Assembly (NCBI GenBank): GCA_020852705.1
Contig: JADZAP010000024.1
Span: forward strand, 1 to 63,999
DNA from: Ignavibacteria bacterium
Lineage (GTDB): Bacteria > Bacteroidota > Ignavibacteria > Tepidaquicellales > OLB5
Reading direction: 5' to 3'
DNA: 63,999 bases
Part shown: piece by piece, positions 54,511 to 63,378 of the stretch
Layout of the letters: each line of letters opens with the position of its first letter
How positions within the stretch are numbered: the first letter of the stretch is position 1
The notes under the pieces: model-generated
Seen by the model: the letters and a program-made list of their open reading frames with translations, nothing else
What the model was told of the DNA's origin: nothing
Databases searched by the model: none
Translations under genes and position numbers: made by a program

Positions 54511-55524
54511 ATGGCATCATTAACACTTGATGATCTTGCAGGGAAATTCCAAAGCGAGACATTTAAAGCAACCCTTAGGGGAACATTTACAAAGGCATTA
54601 AGTTTTTTTGGTTCAGGATTTATGACAGAAGCCCCGGATGAAATAGTAGATCCAAATCAAACCGGTACATTTGGCAACCTTCCGCAATGGAACGTTGATA
54701 CATCTGACCCTGATCAGATAACAACATCATCAACAACACCAATTAACAAACTAACAGCATATAAAGACCGCTTTTCATGGATGGAGCTGGAAAAAGGATG
54801 GGGAGCACAGGAGCTGATAAACACAGTTTCCGGCAGGGGTAATGATATGATTGAAGAAATTGCTGTACACATTGGTGAATACTGGGCTTATGCTATGCAG
54901 AAAAGAGCGATTAATGTACTAAAGGGAATATTTGCAGCTGAGCTTTCTGTAAGTCACTCAACTGGAAATACATATTCAGGAGCTAATATAAGCAATGCAG
55001 GAGTACTTGCTGCAAAATACAAGCTTGGCGATTGGCATAGAATGCTTTCTGTAATTTTAATGCACTCAAAAGTTCATGGCGATGCAGTTTCCAATAACCT
55101 GATAACATTTCCCGCGGGACCGGTTGGAAATAATACATTTGTAAGCGGAAATCCGGGACAGATATTAGGACTTATGCCGTTTGCCGATGATGACCTTACA
55201 GCAACGGCGGGAGTATATTCAACATTTTTGGGAGGAAGAGGTTCAATGTTGTACAAGCTCCGCAGCAGACCGGGAAGTGCGTTAACAAACCGCAATGCGG
55301 TAAAGACAGGAGGAATATATCTTGAGCTTGCACGAGATGCCAAACAGGCAGGCGGAACAGATGAAATAATTACAAGAGTATCTTGTATGGTGCATACACC
55401 CGGAGTTGCATGGGGAGATGCAGCACCTGAAAATCCAACTCTTGCACAACTTGCAACGGGCAATAACTGGAGTAAAGTTGCACCTGATAAGCTGATAAAA
55501 GTTGCCGAGCTTAAAACAACTTAA
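54511..55524 (+). CDS. Major capsid protein
   Basis: 337 residues, acidic and without signal. It stands directly after the scaffold gene, the usual place. Sequence traits: LAGKFQSETFKATLRGTFTK near the start, WMELEKGWGAQELINTVSGR, and ending in KVAPDKLIKVAELKT. The fold (HK97) is inferred from place and size, not from a motif. Confidence 0.8.
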   Translation: MASLTLDDLAGKFQSETFKATLRGTFTKALSFFGSGFMTEAPDEIVDPNQTGTFGNLPQWNVDTSDPDQITTSSTTPINKLTAYKDRFSWMELEKGWGAQELINTVSGRGNDMIEEIAVHIGEYWAYAMQKRAINVLKGIFAAELSVSHSTGNTYSGANISNAGVLAAKYKLGDWHRMLSVILMHSKVHGDAVSNNLITFPAGPVGNNTFVSGNPGQILGLMPFADDDLTATAGVYSTFLGGRGSMLYKLRSRPGSALTNRNAVKTGGIYLELARDAKQAGGTDEIITRVSCMVHTPGVAWGDAAPENPTLAQLATGNNWSKVAPDKLIKVAELKTT

Positions 55525-55569
55525 TAAATATTAAAATTTATTTTCAAATTCCCTTATATAATAATATCA

Positions 55570-55597
55570 CTTTCCCTGTCAAAACAGACAGGGAAAG
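55570..55597 (+). terminator. Hairpin after the capsid gene
   Basis: A perfect 11-bp stem CTTTCCCTGTC/GACAGGGAAAG with a six-base loop and no T tract. It lies 45 nt after the stop and may stabilise the capsid message or dampen what follows. Confidence 0.6.
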
Positions 55598-55638
55598 GAT
55601 AATAAATAAGAACAACAGATAATTTAAATTTATGCCTT

Positions 55639-55971
55639 ATGAAAGAAACTAAACCGGGAAAAGAATTGAAAACCGAGAAAGAAATTTTTGAGATAAATCC
55701 GGCAATACTTTGCCTGCAATTGGGATACAGCTCAATAATTGATGGTGATAATATAACGGTAGTTGCCGATAAATACGGCGAACAATTTAACAGCAGAAAT
55801 GAAAAGATAAGAGTAATAACAGAACCGGGTTATGTAATAATAAACGGAAAGCGGACAACAAGCGGAAAATTTGAAGGATTAACAGCAGTTCAGTTATATC
55901 AGCTTGCAGCAGCAGGAGTATTGCTTCTTAACAGTAAACAGCAAACAGAGTTCAGAAAAAAGTTTTTTTAA
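55639..55971 (+). CDS. Small prophage protein between capsid and connector
   Basis: 110 residues. Two parts: a beta-rich middle (NITVVADKYGEQFNSRNEKI) and a helical end (LTAVQLYQLAAAGVLLLNSK, then TEFRKKFF). No family is recognised. Place suggests a head decoration or head-completion protein. Confidence 0.65.
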   Translation: MKETKPGKELKTEKEIFEINPAILCLQLGYSSIIDGDNITVVADKYGEQFNSRNEKIRVITEPGYVIINGKRTTSGKFEGLTAVQLYQLAAAGVLLLNSKQQTEFRKKFF

Positions 55972-55992
55972 AAATTTAAAATTTTAATCACA

Positions 55993-56682
55993 ATGCCAAT
56001 AGATGAATTTATAACAGATGAAGATATTAAAAGCTTTGTGCCGGAGCTAAGCAGGATGCTTTGGAGCGAAGAAACAGATTTTACGCCTCAAAAAATACAG
56101 GCGCTGGAAATAATTAAAACTGAGCTTCGCTCAATGGGTTACTTACCCGCAGAAATTATGCCAAGACTATATATAAGATATTCAGGAACAACAGAAACAA
56201 CCAATCATATAACACAGCCAACAAATACAGATTTAGCAGCAAGACTAAGGTTTGTACTTGATGTAAAGCAATATACCGCAGGCGGTGAAAAGATATTTAC
56301 ATTACAAGGCAGTAATGATAAACAAACGTGGTTTGATATTGATTCACGCAAAGCGGAATCAGCAGGAGTTATTACTTTTCTTATTACTTCATCGTACCTG
56401 TACTACAGATTAAACAATGTAATTACAGGAGGAGAAATTGACTACGAAGCATTTTTATGTGATACAGGTATTGAGCGTCTGCTGATATACAAATGGTTAG
56501 AATTAATTCTGCTTGACAGAATTTCTGAAGAAAGAGACCAATATCATTTGAAGATGGAATATTTCAGGAAGGAGTATGAAGGACTTATGGAAAAGATGCG
56601 GATTTGGAAAGATTTTAACCAAGACGGCAAATTGAGTAAAAATGAATTTAACAGATCACAAACAATAAAATTATTAAAATAA
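55993..56682 (+). CDS. Head-tail connector with EF-hand loop
   Basis: 229 residues. N-terminal helices (SFVPELSRMLWSEETDFTPQ), then a beta domain (residues ~50-145), then helices (RLLIYKWLELILLDRISEER) and a last segment KDFNQDGKLSKNEF (residues 206-219). The loop D-x-N-x-D-G-x-L-x-x-x-E is a textbook calcium-binding EF hand. Place before the tail completion gene suggests an adaptor protein (gp6/gp15-like). Confidence 0.7.
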   Translation: MPIDEFITDEDIKSFVPELSRMLWSEETDFTPQKIQALEIIKTELRSMGYLPAEIMPRLYIRYSGTTETTNHITQPTNTDLAARLRFVLDVKQYTAGGEKIFTLQGSNDKQTWFDIDSRKAESAGVITFLITSSYLYYRLNNVITGGEIDYEAFLCDTGIERLLIYKWLELILLDRISEERDQYHLKMEYFRKEYEGLMEKMRIWKDFNQDGKLSKNEFNRSQTIKLLK

Positions 56683-56684
56683 CA

Positions 56685-57146
56685 ATGATATATAAAACAA
56701 TTGATGAGTGGTTTGCTGAAAGGATTAATGAACTAAATGAAACCCTGCCTGAGCATGAAAAAATAAATCAGATAACGGGTACATTTAAAACAGATCTGCT
56801 GCCCGCAAATTTAATGGATAATTCATATTTGGTTAAGCCCGAGACAATAATTTTTCAGGATAATGAATCAGCAGAAATATCTGCATCAGTAACAGTACAA
56901 TTTCATTTCAGACTGTATAAGCGGGCTAAAGAAAATTATAAGAAAAACATTGATGATAAATTATTTGCACTTATGTGCCTGCTTGCAGGCAATGAAAGCT
57001 CGGGGCTGGAATATAATTCAAACGGTATAACATTGGCAAATCTGCATAACCTAAGCATTACAGAAACGGATAAATCATATAAAGCCGGAGAATACATTTT
57101 TCCAAAATTGAAATTTAACTTACAAATTTTTATAAATATTAATTAA
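56685..57146 (+). CDS. Tail completion or terminator protein
   Basis: 153 residues. Starts 2 nt after the connector. Pattern: short helix, beta strands (EISASVTVQFHFRLYKRAKE), second helix, and final strand (YIFPKLKFNLQIFININ), which fits gpU/gp17-like tail terminator proteins that join head and tail. No single motif proves it. Confidence 0.6.
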   Translation: MIYKTIDEWFAERINELNETLPEHEKINQITGTFKTDLLPANLMDNSYLVKPETIIFQDNESAEISASVTVQFHFRLYKRAKENYKKNIDDKLFALMCLLAGNESSGLEYNSNGITLANLHNLSITETDKSYKAGEYIFPKLKFNLQIFININ

Positions 57147-57166
57147 ATAAAATAAATAATTTTATT

Positions 57167-57724
57167 ATGGCAAAAGCATTAAGAGATAAAGGCGGTAATC
57201 AGCTTGTGATAATAGAGCTTGAAGATGATCTTAGCATTCCGGCTGTAATTACAAACGGAGTAAACGCATTAAATTGCGGGCTAATATTTGAGTCACAGGT
57301 GGCAATTGATACAAAGACAGAAAAATTTAAAGCAGAAGACGGCAGAACATACGGTCAGGACGAAGAATATGAAGGCAGAACATCGGGGGTATTAATGGAA
57401 AGCTCTAAACTTATAGCAGATTATCTTTCATTTGGAACACGAGGAAAGCTTCATCTTGAAATAAAATACGAGGGAATAAAAGCGGGAAAACATCAGGAAG
57501 TATTTAAAATAGCAGATATAACACCACAGATGCAATTTAAAACTCCCGGCGGCACAAAAGCAATGAAATACGAATCAATTTCAGCAGTTCAAATTCAGCC
57601 GGTTGTAATTAGTGAAGCGAACATTAATTTAATAAAAACTTCACTTGGTTTAAATATCAGAGCTTTGGGTCCGGTAACTATTCCAGCTGGGCAGGAACAT
57701 GTAATTGCAGAAAGTGATGTGTAA
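57167..57724 (+). CDS. Major tail tube protein
   Basis: 185 residues, beta-rich (VITNGVNALNCGLIFESQVA; RTSGVLMESSKLIADYLSFG). It stands between the tail terminator and the tail chaperone, the conserved place of the tail tube gene. Strong expression is expected. Confidence 0.7.
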   Translation: MAKALRDKGGNQLVIIELEDDLSIPAVITNGVNALNCGLIFESQVAIDTKTEKFKAEDGRTYGQDEEYEGRTSGVLMESSKLIADYLSFGTRGKLHLEIKYEGIKAGKHQEVFKIADITPQMQFKTPGGTKAMKYESISAVQIQPVVISEANINLIKTSLGLNIRALGPVTIPAGQEHVIAESDV

Positions 57725-57727
57725 AAA

Positions 57728-58237
57728 ATGAGGGAGAACAAATATAATTTTAACGGGAAGTTATACAGTATCAAACCGCTTTCACTTGATATTCTTCATA
57801 AAGTTTCACCGCTTTTAGTAAGATTTAAACAAGAGCATTACAGACTTACAAAAGATATAGACATGAGAGAATTGACAGAACTTGAGAGTGGTATAAGTGA
57901 ACTGGAAAATGCAATAGATGGTGAAACAAATAAAAAATCAGAAGATACCGGACTGAAAGAAAAACTTCAAATACAGCTTAAAGAGCTTAAAAAGGAATAT
58001 AACTCGGTAAAATTTACATCTGTAAGAGAACACATTTTAAAAATGGAATCATTGGCACTGCTGAATATAATTACAGATGCTGAATTTATATCAAAAATGC
58101 TAAATATAATTTTAGATTGCCAAAATTCTGATGAGTGTTTTACTGTTGAGAAAATTAACACAATGGATGCATTTAAATTTATTAAGCAGGTTATTGCAGA
58201 TTTTTTTTTGAATATATCAGAATTCAGCAAAGTATAA
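57728..58237 (+). CDS. Tail assembly chaperone G
   Basis: 169 residues, helical and charged (ISELENAIDGETNKKSEDTG; QLKELKKEYNSVKFTSVREH). Lies between tail tube and tape measure, as G does in lambda-like phages. Near its end nine T bases (58201-58209: GAT TTT TTT TTG) form a slippery site that lets ribosomes shift by -1 into the next frame to make the longer GT form. After G in most siphophages both forms help load the tape measure. Confidence 0.8.
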   Translation: MRENKYNFNGKLYSIKPLSLDILHKVSPLLVRFKQEHYRLTKDIDMRELTELESGISELENAIDGETNKKSEDTGLKEKLQIQLKELKKEYNSVKFTSVREHILKMESLALLNIITDAEFISKMLNIILDCQNSDECFTVEKINTMDAFKFIKQVIADFFLNISEFSKV

Positions 58238-58482
58238 ATGAGTTCAGAAATAAATTTGACCTGCTTAATGCGGGCTTTTGTCCGCTGCCTGATTCACTGC
58301 AAATTCCGCAAGGAATTGAATATTTATATATGCAATGGAGCATTGCAAAATTCTACCATATAAATCCAAATGAAGCCGGAGAATTAAGTGAACTTGATTT
58401 TTGGCAGATGCGTGAATTTGAATCACTTGAGCAGGCAAAGATGAGCTATTATTTAAAATTACAGCAGAAAGAAATTTTATAA
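58207..58482 (+). CDS. Chaperone T region, reached by -1 frameshift
   Basis: The frame opened by the slip reads EYIRIQQSINEFRNKFDLLN, then AGFCPLPDSLQIPQGIEYLY, NEAGELSELDFWQMREFESL and QKEIL before a stop. It has coding character and no good start codon of its own; the ATG at 58238 belongs to another, short frame. Expressed as a ~250-residue fusion with the preceding protein (57728-58482). Confidence 0.8.
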   Translation, partial: FEYIRIQQSINEFRNKFDLLNAGFCPLPDSLQIPQGIEYLYMQWSIAKFYHINPNEAGELSELDFWQMREFESLEQAKMSYYLKLQQKEIL

Positions 58483-58500
58483 TATATAAAATTAAGTATA

Positions 58501-59052
58501 ATGATAAATAAAAGTGAAGATTTAAACGGTATGATTAATAAATTTCTTGATGAAATTTCGGGTGTATTTGCAAAAACAAAACCTGATGAAGTTAACTCAG
58601 CGGATAATTCATTTAATACGAGCCGTGAAATATCGGCTCAATTTGAATTGATGCTTGGATTTACAAAAAGTATGATGAGCAATATGAATGAAATGCAAAT
58701 AGGGTTTGCAAAGACAGTTGAAATAATAATTGGAATAATAAATACAATTTCAGGCAGAAGTAACGGAGGCATTGGCGGATTGTTAAGCGGATTGTTTGGG
58801 GTGATTGGCAGTATATTTGGATTACCGTTTGGCATTGGTTCTGCCGGAGCATTAGGAGCAGGTTTATCGGGCTCAGCAATTTCCGGAGCGGTAAGCGGGG
58901 GTTTAATAAATCAACGGGAAGGTTTGAACAATATAGTTACAAATCAGCCGCAAATTATAAATCAGATTGTTATTAAAAATCCGGTAACATTTCAAAAAGC
59001 ATTTGATGCAGAGATCCGCAACAGAGAGCTGAGGGGAGGGATTGACCTGTAA
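58501..59052 (+). CDS. Very short tape-measure-like protein
   Basis: 183 residues. Start: acidic and helical; middle: amphipathic (EIIIGIINTISGRSNGG); then Gly-rich hydrophobic segments (GLLSGLFGVIGSIFGLPFGI; SAGALGAGLSGSAISGAVSG); end INQIVIKNPVTFQKAFDAEI. The Gly-rich hydrophobic part is typical of tape measure C-termini, and the place is right, but the usual length is 500-2000 residues. Its stop overlaps the next start. Confidence 0.6.
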   Translation: MINKSEDLNGMINKFLDEISGVFAKTKPDEVNSADNSFNTSREISAQFELMLGFTKSMMSNMNEMQIGFAKTVEIIIGIINTISGRSNGGIGGLLSGLFGVIGSIFGLPFGIGSAGALGAGLSGSAISGAVSGGLINQREGLNNIVTNQPQIINQIVIKNPVTFQKAFDAEIRNRELRGGIDL

Positions 59053-60458
59053 TGCCGGTATTAATAAAAAAATACAGAGGTAATAATTATTTTATGGAGC
59101 GTGAGTTTGCGGATAAACTTGATCTTGAATTTATTCCGAGCAACGGGCTGCCAGTATTTAGATTAGAAACAGATGACCCTGCGCAGCCGGGCTCATACCG
59201 TGCTGGTGATTTTGACCTGATGATTTCACTGCTGCAAAACGAGCGTTCACAAACGGGTTTAAATATCAGGGATTTTTTTCTGGGTGAAGATCGTGATTAT
59301 TACTGTTTGGTTATATTTAAACTAAGTGAAACGCAGAGCTTTTGCGGAATTGCACGCTCTGAGCAAATAACAGGAAGCTATACATATTCACAAAACAGAT
59401 GGCATGTTAAGCTCACTTGTAAAGATATATTAATTGAATGGGCAAAGCTCTGCGATGCTGTTTCAAGCTCATTAATAAATTTTGCAAACGGAGTACAGCT
59501 TACATTTGAAGAATACATTATAAGGCATTTCAGCGGATTAACCGGTGATATTGTGCTGATAAATTTTCCGCAGAAAACATATCTTGAAAGGGTAAGGGAA
59601 ATTTACAGTAATATTCAATGGTGCTGCGCACTGGGAGATTACAGAAATTTTATCACGGGGAAAGAAAACATAAGTGTTTGGGAAACATTTAAAGAGCTTG
59701 CAAAAGGTATGGGCTTTAATTTTGAAATGTATTTAAATGAAGGCACTGAGGTGCTGAATGAACCTGAATTTATTTTCAATATTTTTTTTCTGAACGATCT
59801 TGTTAATAATACAGCAATTGAACCTGAAATTATTGAAATATCAGAATCAATTTTACTGCAAAAGCCCAAATGGTTATATTTAAAATACAGAAGCATCATT
59901 TTTAATGATGCCGAGTATAGTGACGGAATATTTTTTTCAAACAGCCAATTATTTGAAAGTGATACAAATCATGGTGACGGCACAACACTTTATCCCTCGC
60001 TGGCATTAACAATGAATGGAAAAAGTTTAAGCTATATTAACAGCAGCGGTGTAACCGAAAAAATGATATTGCGGGATTTGGATTTTATGGATATGCCGCT
60101 GAAGCAGTACAATTATGATCTTTCAACAGGCAGACCTATTGGGAAACTTTTTCCATTGAATGAAACTGAAGGAGGCGGTATGGCTTATGCCCGAATATTT
60201 AACTGCGCCAGAGTTCACAATGGCGAAGCTGATACTTATGATTTTTTGCCGGTTCAGGAAAATACCCGGTTAATTTATTCTGTGATAAATAAAATTCAAA
60301 ATCACAGTTTCAGCTTAAAGATAAAATTAAATTTTCAAAAAAGATTAAGTACAAAAAGTATTTTTTTGATTAATTCAAAAAAATATATTGTTAACTCAAT
60401 TTCAGATTTAAACTTAAAAAATAATACAGCAGAAGTACAAGTAAGCCAGATAAATTAA
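59052..60458 (+). CDS. Baseplate/distal tail protein
   Basis: 468 residues, beta-rich at both ends. Start MPVLIKKYRGNNYFMEREFA, later GEDRDYYCLVIFKLSETQSF, a middle with SVWETFKELAKGMGFNFEMY (as in tail-associated proteins that contain a phage_T4_gp5-like or D-like domain), and end KSIFLINSKKYIVNSISDLN. It lies after the tape measure, where Dit/Tal proteins are encoded. Assignment is by place and general pattern. Confidence 0.6.
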   Translation: MPVLIKKYRGNNYFMEREFADKLDLEFIPSNGLPVFRLETDDPAQPGSYRAGDFDLMISLLQNERSQTGLNIRDFFLGEDRDYYCLVIFKLSETQSFCGIARSEQITGSYTYSQNRWHVKLTCKDILIEWAKLCDAVSSSLINFANGVQLTFEEYIIRHFSGLTGDIVLINFPQKTYLERVREIYSNIQWCCALGDYRNFITGKENISVWETFKELAKGMGFNFEMYLNEGTEVLNEPEFIFNIFFLNDLVNNTAIEPEIIEISESILLQKPKWLYLKYRSIIFNDAEYSDGIFFSNSQLFESDTNHGDGTTLYPSLALTMNGKSLSYINSSGVTEKMILRDLDFMDMPLKQYNYDLSTGRPIGKLFPLNETEGGGMAYARIFNCARVHNGEADTYDFLPVQENTRLIYSVINKIQNHSFSLKIKLNFQKRLSTKSIFLINSKKYIVNSISDLNLKNNTAEVQVSQIN

Positions 60459-60464
60459 ATAATT

Positions 60465-61001
60465 ATGGGAATAATAAACGGATACAGCAGCCCTGCGGTA
60501 AAAATAATTCCTGCGGCAGAAAATTCACCTGAAGCAGAAATAAAGGTGGAATTGCCCTTAACAAATTCTGCCGGACTGGTAGAATCATACGAGATAAAAA
60601 AAATATCTCACGAGCTTATTTCATTTGGGCAAGGAGAAAATAAAATAATAAATGCACAGAAAATACTGGGGTATATAATTACTTTCACACTGCACTATAA
60701 TAAATGGTTAGACGGCAAAGATTTATATACAGGTATAAAGCAGATAATAGATGCAGCTAAAGCGGGCAGAAAGCTGATATTAATTCCAAGAAACGATGCA
60801 CCATGGCGGGAATTTGAGGTAATTTTATCAAATAATACCTTTGAGCTTGGAATAAATAAAGGAGGCAGATATGCAAGCACGCACAGACTTGCGGTTTTAG
60901 AGTTCAAATCTGCAAACTTAGAGCCGGATTTAAAATGGTATCCGCCCGAATATGCAGAGCCCTGCGGCGGAACAGGTTTACCTATAGAAGGTTCACCTTA
61001 A
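60465..61001 (+). CDS. Minor tail or baseplate protein
   Basis: 178 residues, beta-rich: FTLHYNKWLDGKDLYTGIKQ and a long C-terminal tail LEPDLKWYPPEYAEPCGGTG. No family is recognised. Seven nt after the preceding gene. Probably part of the tail tip. Confidence 0.55.
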   Translation: MGIINGYSSPAVKIIPAAENSPEAEIKVELPLTNSAGLVESYEIKKISHELISFGQGENKIINAQKILGYIITFTLHYNKWLDGKDLYTGIKQIIDAAKAGRKLILIPRNDAPWREFEVILSNNTFELGINKGGRYASTHRLAVLEFKSANLEPDLKWYPPEYAEPCGGTGLPIEGSP

Positions 61002-61089
61002 AAAAATAAATTGTAAAAAATAAATAAATAAAGCTATTGCCTTAATAATTTTTAAAGAAATAATTTTAATAACAAAATCAATAAACCCT

Positions 61090-62433
61090 ATGAAAAAAAT
61101 AATAATTTTAGCAGTTACTTTTTTAATCTTCAATTTTTCTGTTATTGCACAATTTACAAGTCTTCCAATCAGACTTGTAAATGCAACAGGTGCACCGTTA
61201 ACGGGAGAGGCAGGAAATATAGAATTTACAAAATACCCGCACAACTTTCCGGCAGATAAAATTTCGGGAATAACAGTTACAGAAATTGGCACAGCCGGCA
61301 ACTATGTTGCTAAAGGTTTTACAGATTTTCAATATGTAAAACTTTGGTTAAGCGGAGTTGAGCAGTATTGGTTTGATAGTGTACTTACAGGTAATATTTT
61401 CAGCTATCTAAGTAACAACTATGTAACCTTGGGAACATCACAAACAATTACCGGCAGTAAAAATACAACAGGCAGCTGGAATGCACTTTCAACAGGAAGT
61501 TTTCTTTATTCAGGAAGCTCAACAAGCAATACATTTTACAAACCATATATAATAAATTCATCTCCGTGGTATAATGATCTCTCGCAGATGCCAAATACAG
61601 GATTACTATTTAAAAATGCAGGAGACTCACTTTATCTGAAGCGTGAAAACGCATATTACTCTGAAGAAGATAATAAGCTGTATTTTAATACTACAGGTAC
61701 GCTGGGTACATTCCGTATAGCAAAGCGGAGCAACGGTCAGTTGTTTGATTTTAACAGCAATGAATTTACATGGTCAGCAGGAACAGGTCTAAATTTAAAC
61801 AGCAGTATTTTTGTGAGGGATAGTATTTCGGCAAAAAATTTTACTGTAATAAAAGATTCCACCTGGTATATGCTTGGTGAACCTTTAAGCAAACTAAGGG
61901 TACTTTCACTTAAAAAACCGTTCTGGGCAAATCCCCTGCCCTACCCTGACTGGAAATGGTATTACATTAGTATAAATGAAACAGGGGCAACAACAGCAAT
62001 GGATAGCTTTACAGTAATGAATAATGCTGATATGACATTTGATGAAGCGCCGTTTGAAGTGTTTGGTGTTTCAAGCTGGAGCGATGTAGATACAATTTCC
62101 CTTCCGGTTAGAGGCAGTTATATGATAAGTTACAGTGTTAATCTGTTATTTCCATATACAGAAGTAACGGGTATAAGTGCAAGAGATTCTGTAAGACTTA
62201 GAATAGCAAATGAACTTAATCAGGATTTGCCTTTATCGTATGCTGAGGAGTGGATAGAATTTAATGACGGCACACGGTACAGTCCGGCATCACATACAGT
62301 TACCAAAACATTCACACTGTTTAATTCACTGCCCGGAATGAAATATTATCTTCAGTTGTATGCTGTATTGGGAACATCACTGATAAATGCGGCAGCAACT
62401 AAACCAACTATTACATATTTGCTTGTGCGATAA
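61090..62433 (+). CDS. Tail fibre-like protein with an N-terminal signal peptide
   Basis: 447 residues. The start MKKIIILAVTFLIFNFSVIA followed by QF is a full Sec signal peptide. Then LVNATGAPLTGEAGNIEFTK, as in fibre heads, a fibre-like repeat (NNYVTLGTSQTITGSKNTTG), a middle region and a beta-sandwich C-terminus (GTRYSPASHTVTKTFTLFNS). Fibre domains fit receptor binding; the signal peptide does not fit a virion protein assembled in the cytoplasm. Confidence 0.65.
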   Translation: MKKIIILAVTFLIFNFSVIAQFTSLPIRLVNATGAPLTGEAGNIEFTKYPHNFPADKISGITVTEIGTAGNYVAKGFTDFQYVKLWLSGVEQYWFDSVLTGNIFSYLSNNYVTLGTSQTITGSKNTTGSWNALSTGSFLYSGSSTSNTFYKPYIINSSPWYNDLSQMPNTGLLFKNAGDSLYLKRENAYYSEEDNKLYFNTTGTLGTFRIAKRSNGQLFDFNSNEFTWSAGTGLNLNSSIFVRDSISAKNFTVIKDSTWYMLGEPLSKLRVLSLKKPFWANPLPYPDWKWYYISINETGATTAMDSFTVMNNADMTFDEAPFEVFGVSSWSDVDTISLPVRGSYMISYSVNLLFPYTEVTGISARDSVRLRIANELNQDLPLSYAEEWIEFNDGTRYSPASHTVTKTFTLFNSLPGMKYYLQLYAVLGTSLINAAATKPTITYLLVR

Positions 62434-62505
62434 ATAAATTATGAATAAACTTTAAGCGCATTAAAATTAAATAAACAATAAAATAAACTTTAACATAAAA
62501 TAAAA

Positions 62506-62826
62506 ATGGAAATAACAACTTCATCGTTATCACTTAATATACACCGCGAAACAGATGTACTTGCACTTGCAAGGGCAGAAAAGAAAAAAGATTACTGGAG
62601 GAAGGTAGTTGATGGTAAGCTTCAGCTGCCTATTGGCAAAAATGCAGACTATGCAGAGGAACGATTGATATACTGGATAAAAATATATGAAAAATACAGA
62701 GCAAGGATAGAAGGTCATATTAATGATTTTGAAAAAATAAAGGATCCGGTTGGCTTTATGGAGTGGATTGCAGGTGTAATTAATACGATAAAAGCAGTAA
62801 TAAATCTAATAATTAATTATAAATAA
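62506..62826 (+). CDS. Small helical prophage protein
   Basis: 106 residues, basic and helical (YWRKVVDGKLQLPIGKNADY; ERLIYWIKIYEKYRARIEGH) with a hydrophobic end (WIAGVINTIKAVINLIINY). No family is recognised. It stands before the holin candidate, so it may belong to the lysis group or tail tip. Confidence 0.55.
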   Translation: MEITTSSLSLNIHRETDVLALARAEKKKDYWRKVVDGKLQLPIGKNADYAEERLIYWIKIYEKYRARIEGHINDFEKIKDPVGFMEWIAGVINTIKAVINLIINYK

Positions 62827-62909
62827 AAAGGGTTAAGCGGAATTATTAATTACCAAAACATCAGAGATAATTTTTAAAAAATAATAAACTAAATATAAAA
62901 TTAACCATT

Positions 62910-63113
62910 ATGAAAAATTTACTTGAAGAAATATTCGGGATAAACTGGCGCACAACTATATGGGGAGGAATTATGACATTAGCCCTTGCAATTAATCAGG
63001 CACCTACTGTTGTAAACTTTCTGCCTGATAATATTGAAGTATGGGTAAGGGGAATTTCCGGCCTGATAGTTATAGCGGCAGGAATAAAATTTGCAGTAAC
63101 TGCAAAAGGTTAA
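62910..63113 (+). CDS. Holin candidate
   Basis: 67 residues: basic start, one amphipathic helix (TTIWGGIMTLALAINQAP), a second helix (VRGISGLIVIAAGIKFAVTA) and short tail AKG. This size and plan, next to the endolysin gene, fit a small holin. Confidence 0.6.
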   Translation: MKNLLEEIFGINWRTTIWGGIMTLALAINQAPTVVNFLPDNIEVWVRGISGLIVIAAGIKFAVTAKG

Positions 63114-63378
63114 GTGATAAGATTAATTTAATTAATTATTACGGTGCGGGCTATCAAAAAAAAGCTCCGCAAAAAAAATGCGGAATACCCCCTGTTTCCT
63201 TATAAATTAAAATTTCAATAAATTTATTTCTAAGAAACCAATACCCGCAAATGACCTCATATTCACATCATATATACTTCAATTGGTCCGCACCGGATTT
63301 TTTAATCTACCGTGTTAAGATCTCACACAGGTATTACAAATTAATACATTATAAAAGGATTTAAAAAAGAAAAGAAAA

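Noticed and set aside
58238-58360. Separate small gene from ATG 58238
   Set aside because: The frame is short and not protein-like; the -1 frame from the T run has clear coding character.
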